Part shown: positions 1 through 7,590 of the stretch, piece after piece
Layout of the letters: each line of letters starts with the position of its first letter
Position numbering within the stretch: position 1 is the stretch's first letter
Assembly (NCBI RefSeq): GCF_021474405.1
Contig: NZ_JAKEIO010000080.1
Location: forward strand, 1 to 35,211
DNA from: [Streptosporangium] indianense
GTDB lineage: Bacteria > Actinomycetota > Actinomycetes > Streptomycetales > Streptomycetaceae
Direction: 5' to 3'
Length of the DNA stretch: 35,211 bases
The notes under the pieces: model-generated
Told to the model about the DNA's origin: nothing
Seen by the model: the letters and a program-made list of their open reading frames with translations, nothing else
Database searches by the model: none
Translations under genes and position numbers: made by a program

Positions 1-29
1 GCCCCCTGGGGTGAGGGCCTGGGGCAGGG

Positions 30-130
30 CCATGGGGGTGGTGGGGGTGGCGGGTGGGGTGGGGGGGGGGGGGGGTGGGCAACGGGGGCAGGGCAGGGGG
101 ATGGGGGGACGGGCCGATTGGATACGGGGA
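30..130. repeat. G-rich low-complexity tract with a 15-G run
   Basis: Nearly all bases on the plus strand are G, broken by single T, C or A. The longest run is 15 consecutive G at 61-75, followed by further runs of 5 or more G up to about 110. No credible gene covers it: reading frames through it give only Gly/Arg low complexity. Such a tract can form G-quadruplexes, slip in replication, or be an assembly or sequencing artefact. Bases 1-249 hold no gene that I can support. Confidence 0.8.
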
Positions 131-176
131 GGAACCGGGCGGATACGGGGGCGTATTTGTCATGATCAGCATCATG
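120..176. promoter_or_regulatory. Direct repeats and inverted repeat upstream of the first gene
   Basis: GGATACGGGG occurs twice, at 120-129 and 141-150, with a 21-base period (two helical turns). It is followed by the inverted repeat CATGAT-cagc-ATCATG at 161-176. All lie 75-130 bases upstream of the ATG at 250. The arrangement suggests a regulator binding region, but no regulator or -10/-35 pair is identified. Confidence 0.3.
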
Positions 177-249
177 TCAGTGCCGGTTGCGCGGATCCCA
201 CGCGTTTGCCGGTGCGTCGGCCGCGTCACCCCACCCAGGACGCATCCCG

Positions 250-558
250 ATGACCGAGTCCGCCCGCCCCGCAGAAGCCCGGGACTCGGGGCCGGTCCTG
301 TTCCTGCCTCCGTACCTGCTGCTGGTCCTGGCCGATGCCGGGGTGGAGAAGGCCCCGGTGGGCGAGAGACCCGTGCTGTTCCGGCTGTTCGCGGCCGTGG
401 CCGTGCTCGGCGTGGTGAGCGCCGTCGTGCGGCTGCGGCGGATGCGGACCGCGCACCGGCGCCGCCCCCTGCCCGGGTGGACACGGTTGCTCGGCGTTCT
501 GCTCGCCGCGTACGGGCTGTACGTCGCGTATCGGGTCGTCGACGTCGCGGCCGGGTGA
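250..558 (+). CDS. Small membrane protein of unknown function
   Basis: This 102-residue protein belongs to no family that I recognise. Two hydrophobic stretches are visible: one near residues 45-62 (FRLFAAVAVLGVVSAVV) and one near 81-100 (LLGVLLAAYGLYVAYRVVDV), separated by a short Arg-rich loop. This suggests two membrane-spanning helices with a cytoplasmic basic loop. The ATG at 250 is preferred because AGGA lies about 10 bases upstream; a TTG at 187 would add 21 residues without a hydrophobic core. The gene converges on the prepilin peptidase gene, with 25 bases between the two stop codons. A link to the Tad pathway is possible only by position. Confidence 0.6.
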   Translation: MTESARPAEARDSGPVLFLPPYLLLVLADAGVEKAPVGERPVLFRLFAAVAVLGVVSAVVRLRRMRTAHRRRPLPGWTRLLGVLLAAYGLYVAYRVVDVAAG

Positions 559-583
559 CCACCCGAGGCACCGGACGCCCGGG

Positions 584-1312
584 TCAGGCCGTGTACGCGC
601 CCACGAGCAGGCCCAGGAACGCGCCCGCGATCAGGAACGGGCCGAAGGGGATGGCGGTCTTCCGGGTGGCCCGGCGGGTGAGCACCAGGGCGGCGCCGTA
701 CAGCGCGCCCAGCAGGAAACCGGCGAAGGTGCCGAGCATGACCGTCGGCCAGCCGTACCAGCCCAGGGCTGCCCCGGTGCCCAGGGCCAGCTTGACGTCG
801 CCGAAGCCCATGCCGGCGGGGTTGATGAGGAACAGGACGAAGTAGCCGCCGCCCAGGGCGAGTGAACCCAGCAGGGCGGTCGTCCAGTGGCCCGCGTGTT
901 CGGGGACGAGGGCGGTGACGCCGAGCAGGGCCAGGGCGGTCGCGGCGAAGGGGAGGGTGAGCGGGTCGGGCAGGCGCCGTACGCGGAAGTCGACGACCGT
1001 GAGCAGCACCCCGGCCGGGGCCAGCAGCAGCCAGACGCCGAGCTCGGGCCGGGTGCCCGTCGCGGCGGCCGTGGCCGCGCAGACGAGGGCGGTGGCGATC
1101 ACCAGTGGTGCCGTACGCGGGCCGTAGCCGGGCTCGGCGCACTCCGCGCACACCGCCCGTCCGAGCCAGCCCTTGACGACGTGCCCGCCGGGGCACTCCT
1201 GCCGCCACGCCTCCCCCGACGGCGCCGAGAACCGGTAGGCCGCGCGCGGCAGCAACGCTCCCGCCGCCGCGCCCCACAGCGCGGCGGCGAGGACCAGCAG
1301 CCCGGTACTCAT
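584..1312 (-). CDS. A24 family prepilin peptidase (TadV/CpaA-like)
   Basis: The 242-residue polytopic membrane protein shows the hallmarks of type IV prepilin (leader) peptidases. One catalytic aspartate lies in VVDFRVRRLPDPLT near residue 107 and the other in the GMGFGDVKLALG motif near residue 170, each next to a membrane helix. An N-terminal cytoplasmic segment carries cysteines (CPGGH, CAEC) that may bind zinc, as in larger PilD-type enzymes. In this family the enzyme cleaves after Gly in pilin leaders; matching Gly|xxxxE sites are visible in the Flp and two TadE proteins encoded at 13947-15135. The start ATG overlaps the stop of the upstream LysM/BTAD gene by four bases, so the two are probably co-translated. 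Confidence 0.93.
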   Translation of the reverse strand: MSTGLLVLAAALWGAAAGALLPRAAYRFSAPSGEAWRQECPGGHVVKGWLGRAVCAECAEPGYGPRTAPLVIATALVCAATAAATGTRPELGVWLLLAPAGVLLTVVDFRVRRLPDPLTLPFAATALALLGVTALVPEHAGHWTTALLGSLALGGGYFVLFLINPAGMGFGDVKLALGTGAALGWYGWPTVMLGTFAGFLLGALYGAALVLTRRATRKTAIPFGPFLIAGAFLGLLVGAYTA

Positions 1313-4299
1313 CCCGCCGCTGCGATCGCGTCACGCCACGTCGGCAGCAGCTCGTCGAGCAGTGCCTCGGTGCGCGGCGGCAGCCCGCGGGCCCCGCTGC
1401 GGCCGATGAGGTCGGTGGCGAGGGCGGTCAGCCGGTCCGAGTCGCCCGTGGCGTGCGTGGCGCGCAGCAGCGCGTGCCACAGGCGCTCGTCGGCCGGGGC
1501 CGTGCGCAGGGCCGCGTTCAGCGCCTCGATGGCCTTCTCCGCACGGTCCTTCTCCATGTGGAACTCGCACAGCGCGAGCCCCGTGTCCGCGACGAGCAGC
1601 GGCAGTTGGGCGTCCACGATCTCGTGGGTGAGCCACCGGTAGCGGCCCTCGGGGCGGTCGGCGAGCAGCGGCCCGCGCACCAGCACGAGCGCGTCGGTGA
1701 GCAGCCGCCCGCGCACGGCCCGGCTGTCGACGCCCCTGCCCTGGGTGGCCTCGTGGTAGAGGGACCGCAGCACGTCCAGGTCGGAGACGACCGTCTTGGC
1801 GAGCGTGAGCCGGCCGGAGCCGTCGGTGGCGAGGCGGGGCGTGCCGTCGGGGTCGGTGCCGAGCCACTCGCGCAGCCGGTCGAGCAGCGCGCTGCGCACG
1901 TCGTCGGTGACACCGCGCGGCCACAGCGCCGAGGACAGCACCCGCGGGTGCACGCCCTCGCGGTGCAGGAGCAGCAGGGCGAGCGCCTCGTGCAGCAGCG
2001 CGCTGCGCTCCCCGTCGGGGGTGTCCAGGCCGATGATCTCGTACGGCCCGACGAGCCGGGCGTACACGGCCGGACGGCCCTGCTCGCTGATGTCGACGAG
2101 GAACGGCGGGGTGGTCGTGGGTCCGTCGCTCTCGCGCTCCGGGTCGGCCTCCACGAACAGCTCGACCACGGCCCGCTGTTGGGTCACGGGCAGCAACTGC
2201 GCGTCGAGTTCGAGCCCGAGGAGCGGCGCGAGCAGCTTGCCCTGACCGGTGATCTCCATCTCCCAGGCGGCGCCCGGCAGATCACCGGTCTCGGTGCCGA
2301 CGAGGTAGCCGATGCCGAGCCGGCTCGCGTCGGAGGCCAACTCGGCGAGCGTGACGGCGTCCTCCGCGGACGGCTGGGCGGCGAGCAGGACGAGGTGCGG
2401 GGCCCAGCGGGTGTGCTGGGCGGGCCCGGTGCGCCCGGTGAGGACGGAGTCGTGGCCGGCGGCGCCCAGCGCTCCGCGCCGCTGCCGGGTCTCGGCCTCC
2501 ATGGTCTCCAGGAGGGCCTCGACGTCCTCCAGGTGCCGGATGCGGTTCGGGGCGAGGGGCGTGAGGTCCTCCCCGAAGCCGACGAGCGTGATGGTCATGC
2601 GGTCCGACCAGCCGTTGGTCGCCAACTCGGCGGCCACGGACGCGAAGACGGCCGCCCGGTCGGCCTCCCGGCCGCTCAGCGACACGATGCCGGGCACGGC
2701 CTCCAGGTTGAGCAGCAGCCGCGAGTCGTCCATGGTGCCGAGGCTGACGAGGCCGGGGTAGGGGGCGGCCGTGTCGACGTCCTCGTAGCGCTCGGCGTCG
2801 GCGCGGGCGAGCATCCAGAACGTCTGGTCCTGCCCCTGCTGCCAGGGGGCCGGGGGCTTCCCGGCGGGCTGGGCGAGCTGGAGGTGCAGGTCGCCGTTGC
2901 TGAGCCAGGCCGCGTAGACGACGGGCAGGGCGCGCGACTCCTCGGCGAGGGAGGCGGCGAGGCCCCGCAGGGACCGGTCGAGCAGCCTCACGCCCTCGGG
3001 GTCGGCGCCGACGAGCAGTGCGTCCTGGACGTCTTGGGCGTCGCCGGTCGGCGTGGGCGGCTCCATGCCGCGCCGGCCGCCGACGGATCCGAACGCCGAC
3101 TGCCACAGGGCCTGCCGGCGGCGCCGCCCCAGGGCGCCGAGGAGACCGGCGGCGAGGAGGGGCGCGGTGAGGAGGGCCTCGGGGAGGCCGAAGGAGCTGT
3201 CGGACCCGGTGTCGACGGCGGTGGCCTGCTGGTGGCCGCCGTCGTGGACGGGCCGCTGCCGGTCGGGGACGGACACGTGGGTGGCGCCGCCGCCCTGCGC
3301 GTGGTCGCTGCCGCCTTGGGCTCCGCCTCCGCCCTGGGCGTGGTCGCCGGTCCGGGCGTAGTCGCTGATCTGCTGCTGCACGTCGGGTGACACATGGGGG
3401 GCCTCGTCGGGCATCTCGACGAGGTCGCCGCCGCGGGCGTCGCCGGGCATCTCCATGATCCAGCCGGGCCGGATGAGACTGGCCTCGGAGAGCCTGGACC
3501 CGTCGGGCTGCACGCGGTCCTTGTTGAGTTCGAAGATCTCCTTGTAGCGGCGACCGTCACCGAGGTGCCGTTGGGCTATCTCCCACAGGGAGTCGTGGTG
3601 ACGTCCCTCGGGCGGCTGGATCCGGTAGTACTTCGTGTCGCCCTGCCGGGCGGTGCTGCCGCCGGCGTCGGCGTGGGCGGCGGCGTGCGAGGCCTGCTCG
3701 GCGAGGGCGGCCGCGGCGCCGGAGGCCTGCTCCTGCTGCTGGGCGAAGATCCCCGGGGTGGCCTGGGCGGCCGCGACGGTCGGCTTCTGGTTGGCGTCGT
3801 AGCCGTGCCCGAGCTGCGACAGGCCGGGCGTGAAGCTGGCGGCGGTGGCGCCGACGAGCAGCAGCGCGGCGACGAGCTGCCGGGCGAGCAGCTGGCTCGG
3901 CCCGGCGCCGGGCACCCGCCCCGGCACGCCGACACCCGACAGCGCGGCCTTCATCTCCACGAGCACGCAGGCGGTGAACTGGGCCCACGCCAGCCACACG
4001 ATGACGGTGAGGATGTTCAGGAACGTGTGGACGGTGATCTCTTGCTGGAGCCAGTCGAGCCCGGGCATGCCGTCCGGCAGCGGCCACCCGATCTGGGTGG
4101 CGAGCGCGCCCGGCACGCCGACGAGCAGCACGGCCAGGGCGACGAAGGCGAGGAACGCCTTGAGGAAGTCCCCGAACGACCGCCGCCGGATCGTCACCGG
4201 CTGCGGGGTCCGGTTCCTGGGCGCGGCCGTGGTTCCCGCCGCTCCCGTCGTACTTCCCGACGTACTTCCCGTCGAGCTTGAGGTGCGGCGTCGCGGCAT
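1309..4299 (-). CDS. Membrane protein with LysM domain and C-terminal BTAD-type region
   Basis: The 996-residue protein starts with a Ser/Thr/Arg-rich tail, then three hydrophobic helices (about residues 45-68, 93-117 and 142-163). An Ala/Gln-rich stretch leads into a LysM-like module (about 225-285; DSLWEIAQRHLGDGRRYKEI, then RPGWIMEMP). A Gly/His-rich linker and a further hydrophobic segment (about 373-392) followed by an Arg cluster (GRRRR) precede a large soluble region. The last 250 residues resemble the winged-helix plus bacterial transcriptional activator domain (BTAD) of SARP regulators, ending in TPR-like helices (KAIEALNAALRTAPADERLW). Such LysM-BTAD proteins accompany Tad loci in streptomycetes (family knowledge). 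LysM would face the cell wall and BTAD the cytoplasm. The ATG has AGGA 9 bases upstream. The role (wall anchoring, sensing) is inference. Confidence 0.85.
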   Translation of the reverse strand: MPRRRTSSSTGSTSGSTTGAAGTTAAPRNRTPQPVTIRRRSFGDFLKAFLAFVALAVLLVGVPGALATQIGWPLPDGMPGLDWLQQEITVHTFLNILTVIVWLAWAQFTACVLVEMKAALSGVGVPGRVPGAGPSQLLARQLVAALLLVGATAASFTPGLSQLGHGYDANQKPTVAAAQATPGIFAQQQEQASGAAAALAEQASHAAAHADAGGSTARQGDTKYYRIQPPEGRHHDSLWEIAQRHLGDGRRYKEIFELNKDRVQPDGSRLSEASLIRPGWIMEMPGDARGGDLVEMPDEAPHVSPDVQQQISDYARTGDHAQGGGGAQGGSDHAQGGGATHVSVPDRQRPVHDGGHQQATAVDTGSDSSFGLPEALLTAPLLAAGLLGALGRRRRQALWQSAFGSVGGRRGMEPPTPTGDAQDVQDALLVGADPEGVRLLDRSLRGLAASLAEESRALPVVYAAWLSNGDLHLQLAQPAGKPPAPWQQGQDQTFWMLARADAERYEDVDTAAPYPGLVSLGTMDDSRLLLNLEAVPGIVSLSGREADRAAVFASVAAELATNGWSDRMTITLVGFGEDLTPLAPNRIRHLEDVEALLETMEAETRQRRGALGAAGHDSVLTGRTGPAQHTRWAPHLVLLAAQPSAEDAVTLAELASDASRLGIGYLVGTETGDLPGAAWEMEITGQGKLLAPLLGLELDAQLLPVTQQRAVVELFVEADPERESDGPTTTPPFLVDISEQGRPAVYARLVGPYEIIGLDTPDGERSALLHEALALLLLHREGVHPRVLSSALWPRGVTDDVRSALLDRLREWLGTDPDGTPRLATDGSGRLTLAKTVVSDLDVLRSLYHEATQGRGVDSRAVRGRLLTDALVLVRGPLLADRPEGRYRWLTHEIVDAQLPLLVADTGLALCEFHMEKDRAEKAIEALNAALRTAPADERLWHALLRATHATGDSDRLTALATDLIGRSGARGLPPRTEALLDELLPTWRDAIAAAG

Positions 4300-4620
4300 G
4301 GCGGGTGTCCTGGGGTCGTGTGTGAAGTGAGGTGAGGCCGAGCTGTGAGTAAGGGGTGTGCTGAGCCTACAGAGATCTTATGGACTCTTATCGGGGTCGT
4401 CGAAGGGCGGATCACAGGATCCCCACGGTCGTCCGATTTGCGCCCGGGGTCACGGGTGTTCGCCCCTGGGCCGGGCATCCGCGGGCGCCGTCTTCGCACG
4501 TGCCACGCAGGCCTCTCACGATCCCCACGCAATCCACCGCTGGCCGTCAAAGTGCCACGCCCCGCCCCTGATAGCTTCGTTCCCTGTCGCGTACAACGAA
4601 ACTCACGGGGGAGATCAACT
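4300..4620. other. Divergent intergenic region
   Basis: This 321-base gap separates the divergently read LysM/BTAD gene and the first lipoprotein gene, so it should hold promoters for both. I see no convincing -35/-10 pair and no gene. It may be one junction of module 1 with the Tad locus. I found no obvious direct repeat shared with the other junction near 13174-13480. Confidence 0.5.
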
Positions 4621-5268
4621 GTGGCCCGCCGCGCACTGACCACCACTGCCACAGCGTTCGCCACGGCGGCGGCGCTGCTTCTGACCGCCTGTGGCGGGGG
4701 CGATGACGCGTCGTCGGACGACATCAAGGGCGCGGGCGACAACTCCCCCCGCCCGACGGCGTCGAAGTCGTCCGCGGCACCCGACGTCAAGCGCCCGGTC
4801 ATCAAGCTGCCCGGCAGCTTCCAGCTGAAGTTCGAGAACTGGACGAGCAGTGATCCGGTGGAGCAGGCGGTGCTCGACGACGGCAAGGAGCAGCTCCGTG
4901 CCGGGTATGAGGCGATCATCGAGAACGACCCCGACAGCAAGAACCGTGCCTTCTACGACACGAAGAACGGTTTCCTGCAGAGCCGGCAGTGGATCAAGAG
5001 CTACACGGACAAGAACCTGACCGTCATAGGCAAGTTGCCCGTGTTCGACCCCAAGGTCACCCTCTCCAAGGACAAGGCGGCGGCGTCCCTCTCCTACTGC
5101 ACCGATGAGAGCAAGGCCTCGACGAGGAACCGCAAGACCGGTGAGGTCAAGGGCAACCCGGCGGGCACGGACCCCGAGGTCTTCTACGTGATCTCCATGG
5201 GCAAGAGCCCCCAGGGTGTCTGGCAGGCAGTGTCGGCCCGCTCGGAGCGGGGTGGCTGCCCGCAGTGA
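4621..5268 (+). CDS. Secreted lipoprotein of the paralogous module family (copy 1)
   Basis: The GTG at 4621 follows a strong GGGGGAG ribosome site. The product is 215 residues, with a signal peptide (RR, then AFATAAALLLTAC) whose lipobox Leu-Thr-Ala-Cys places the lipidated Cys near residue 24. A Ser/Asp-rich tether follows, then a domain of about 150 residues with two cysteines conserved in its paralogues (YCTDESKAS and the C-terminal GGC). It is homologous to the lipoprotein at 22544-23200: both share a W-containing start of the domain, FDPKVT or FNPKVE, YC-DESKA and the segment NRKTGEV or NRKTGTV. The layout of helices then strands recalls NTF2-like extracellular domains, but that is a guess. 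Its stop overlaps the start of the next gene by four bases, so the pair is coupled. Function unknown. Confidence 0.85.
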   Translation: MARRALTTTATAFATAAALLLTACGGGDDASSDDIKGAGDNSPRPTASKSSAAPDVKRPVIKLPGSFQLKFENWTSSDPVEQAVLDDGKEQLRAGYEAIIENDPDSKNRAFYDTKNGFLQSRQWIKSYTDKNLTVIGKLPVFDPKVTLSKDKAAASLSYCTDESKASTRNRKTGEVKGNPAGTDPEVFYVISMGKSPQGVWQAVSARSERGGCPQ

Positions 5269-6317
5269 GGTCCTCACACGCCACCCGGCCCCTCTTGCTT
5301 CTCTCGCTCACCGGGGCCCTGCTCGCACCCGTACCCGCCGTCGCTCTGGGCGGCGAGGGCAGCTACGGCGGCGGGGCCAAGAACGACGAGATTTCCGCTT
5401 CCGCCTCGCACTCCCGCATCAAGGTCACTCAGACAAGCGGCCCCACCGGCGGCAAGCAGGGCACCGTCGCGTCGACGGACGTCGACTGGAAGCCGCCGCC
5501 ATGCTGGTACGAGCCCGTCTTCACCCCGGAGCAGCTGAAAAACTTCTCGGAGAACGACGGCAGCGGTGACGCCGGTCTGCGTGACGGCTGGTACGGATCG
5601 GAGCTGTGGACCGACCACTTCCGGGACGAGAAGGACGCGACCACCATCTTCACGAAGCCGGCGACCGTGAAGGGGTACAAGGACTACAACCTCGGCAAGA
5701 AGGGCTACTTCTGGCGCGGGGTCGCGCCGAACGTGACCGAGCTGGACGACACATCCCTGTGCAGCCGGCTGATGTTCTGGCAGGACGCGGGCGAGATACC
5801 CGACGTGCCGAACGCCCCCACCGCGGAAGTCCTCGCCGAGTACGCATACGACAAGGTGAAAGTCCCGGCAACCGAGGTGGAGTTGAAGCCGGCGGCCAGG
5901 TCGACGGTGAACCTGCCGACGTGGGTCTGGCTCGACAAGGGCACGTTCAAGGACGTCAAAGTCCGCGCGGAGCTCCCCGGCACGGGCCTGTGGGCGGAGA
6001 CGACGGCCAAGCCGGTCGCCCTCCACCTGGACCCGGGCACCGCGGACGCCGAGGTCTTCCCGGCCTCCGGCGACTGCGAGATCGACGACGACGGCTCCAT
6101 CGGCAGCCCGTACACCAAGGGCGCCGCCGACAAGACGCCCCCGTGCGGCATCCGCTACCTCCGCGCGACCGACGGCACTCCCTACCAACTGTCGGCCAGC
6201 GTCACCTGGAAGATCACTTGGCAGGGCTCCGACGGTACGGGCGGCGACCTGCCCGACGGCACGTTCGAGACGACGCAGGACATGGACGTCCAGGAAATCC
6301 AGTCGATCAATCGCTGA
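5265..6317 (+). CDS. Secreted four-cysteine protein, module family (copy 1)
   Basis: The 350-residue product begins at a GTG overlapping the upstream stop. It has a Sec signal peptide (RPLLLLSLTGALLAPVPAVA, cleavage near residue 28) and no lipobox. The mature part has four cysteines at positions shared with its paralogue at 23188-24219: PPCWYEP, LCSRLMFW, SGDCEIDDDGSIG and PPCGIRYLR. Other shared blocks are KGYKDYNL, NLPTWVWLD, KPVALHLDPGT and the C-terminus DVQEIQSINR. The C-terminal half reads as beta-rich. No catalytic motif is visible and I cannot name the family. Coupling to a lipoprotein in both copies suggests that the two act as a pair outside the membrane, possibly as a complex. Confidence 0.85.
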   Translation: MRSSHATRPLLLLSLTGALLAPVPAVALGGEGSYGGGAKNDEISASASHSRIKVTQTSGPTGGKQGTVASTDVDWKPPPCWYEPVFTPEQLKNFSENDGSGDAGLRDGWYGSELWTDHFRDEKDATTIFTKPATVKGYKDYNLGKKGYFWRGVAPNVTELDDTSLCSRLMFWQDAGEIPDVPNAPTAEVLAEYAYDKVKVPATEVELKPAARSTVNLPTWVWLDKGTFKDVKVRAELPGTGLWAETTAKPVALHLDPGTADAEVFPASGDCEIDDDGSIGSPYTKGAADKTPPCGIRYLRATDGTPYQLSASVTWKITWQGSDGTGGDLPDGTFETTQDMDVQEIQSINR

Positions 6318-6374
6318 CCCGACACCTGCCGGTCGCCGGCCAACGACCGCGTTGGCCCCCCCGGAGATGCACCT

Positions 6375-6859
6375 ATGACTCGCCGCGCTCCGAAGCCGAC
6401 CGCCGCCGCGCTCACGGTGACCGCGGCTCGGCTTCTCCCCGCTTGCAGCAGGGGCGGCGACGGCTCGTCGGACGGCATCTAGGGAGCGGGCAAGGTCGCA
6501 GGCAGTCCTTCCGCCTTCGCCTCTGGACCGGCCCGACAGATGTCGAGCGGCCCGGACGTGAGTGTCCCGAAGGAGCTGGATCTGGTCTTCGACCTTGAGA
6601 AGCAGTCGGAACAGGACAGCGCGTGAACTCTTGAGGACGCCACCATTACATTCGCGCCCTGAACCACGGCATCACGAAACAGGATCCTGCCGATCCCGCA
6701 TTCCAGTTCTACTCGTCGGGGCAGGCCGCCCAGTACGCGCACCCAAGGTCTTCGGTAGGGAGGTACACGACCTGGAAGATCTACCGTACGAAGGAAAGCG
6801 CGGCCAACTACCAGAAGTTCACTCTTCTCATGACGTCCGTGAAGGACAGGCCAGCGTGA
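6375..6859 (+). pseudogene. Decayed lipoprotein gene, relative of the one at 21730
   Basis: From the ATG at 6375 the reading gives a signal peptide and lipobox-like end (LLPACS), then an in-frame TAG at 6480 and a TGA at 6624. Beyond 6480 the same frame encodes VPKELDLVFDLEK, matching LPSDMDLVFDWDK of the lipoprotein at 21730-22401. The homology continues from about 6644 in another frame, where FQFYSSGQAAQYAH corresponds to VTTYSTGDGLHYAQ, and ends at a TGA at 6857. One nonsense and at least one frameshift change make it non-functional. Confidence 0.8.
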
Positions 6860-6920
6860 CATGCCCAGCGGATCACCGTTGGGGGAAAGCACCTGTACCG
6901 AAACTCCCGGGAGATCAACT

Positions 6921-7110
6921 GTGGCCCTCCACATACTGACCACCACCGCCTCAGCGTTCGCCATGACGGCGGCGCTGCTGCTGACCGCCTGTGGCGGGGG
7001 GTGACGACCCGGCATCGCACGGCATCAAGGGCGCGGGCACCGGCTCGCCTAGGTCGGCGGCCTCGGAGTCGTCCGCTACGCCCGGCGTGAAGCGCCCGGT
7101 CATTGATCTC
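6921..7110 (+). pseudogene. Truncated duplicate of the lipoprotein gene at 4621
   Basis: The ribosome site, GTG start and signal peptide region closely match those at 4609-4690 (GAGATCAACTGTGGCC is shared). Immediately after the lipobox (LLLTACGGG) a shift in a G run brings in TGA at 7002. The rest of the tether continues in another frame (GIKGAGTGSPR, then GVKRPVIDL against DVKRPVIKL), and similarity stops near 7110. The globular domain is missing, so this is a remnant. Confidence 0.85.
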
Positions 7111-7271
7111 GGTCTTCCTCGGCGGAGTCGACTACTCAAGCCTCCCCCAAGGCACCTGCGAGCAGCTCTCTTTACCTGTCCTTGATATGCGGCTTGCCGC
7201 CTCTTGATCCGGTCCGCCTAGGGTCGTCGGGTGGTTGGCATGTGCACAGGTGAACAACGGGGGTGGTCAGC

Positions 7272-7583
7272 ATGTCGAGTCTGAGGAAGGAAGCCGCGTC
7301 GCTGCACAAAGCAGCTTCAGGCCTACGCGGCATCGGCCATCACACGGCGAAGCCGTTGCAGGAGTTCAAGACCGCTTCGCATGACCTGTCCGCGCTCGGC
7401 GCCCTCGGCTCACTGCTCAGCGCCAAGGACGACATCCATGAGGGTATGACCACGCTCGCCAAGCTCACCAAGCAGCTTGACGAGGAATGGGCAGCCGAGG
7501 CAAAGCTGATCGGCGAGATATCAGACGCCTTCGACCTGCTCGACATCCTGCTGGCAGCGCAGGCTCGGGCCAGGAAGAGCTGA
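7272..7583 (+). CDS. Small helical protein, probable T7SS effector partner
   Basis: The 103-residue product is predicted all-helical with no Trp-X-Gly turn except a lone Trp (DEEWAAEAKL). Its size, composition and location just before a WXG-type toxin gene fit the small helical partners or chaperones encoded upstream of T7SS effectors (compare WXG100 and the Lap partners of LXG toxins). The ATG at 7272 is chosen because GGGGGTGG lies six bases upstream; a GTG at 7263 sits inside that site. Seven bases separate its stop from the Rhs toxin start, so the two are very likely co-transcribed. It is not clearly homologous to the partner proteins at 12533 or 24476. Function by context only. Confidence 0.7.
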   Translation: MSSLRKEAASLHKAASGLRGIGHHTAKPLQEFKTASHDLSALGALGSLLSAKDDIHEGMTTLAKLTKQLDEEWAAEAKLIGEISDAFDLLDILLAAQARARKS

Positions 7584-7590
7584 GGCAGGC

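Noticed and set aside
558..590. Weak hairpin ACCCG/CGGGT between two convergent genes at the left
   Set aside because: Short arms that overlap the stop codon of the peptidase gene; too weak to call a terminator.
54..845. Plus-strand open frame through the G-rich tract
   Set aside because: Translates to Gly and Arg-rich sequence and overlaps the prepilin peptidase gene.
1453..4281. Plus-strand open frames opposite the LysM/BTAD gene
   Set aside because: Low-complexity Gly/Val/Arg products without ribosome sites; the minus-strand gene has domains and coupled starts.
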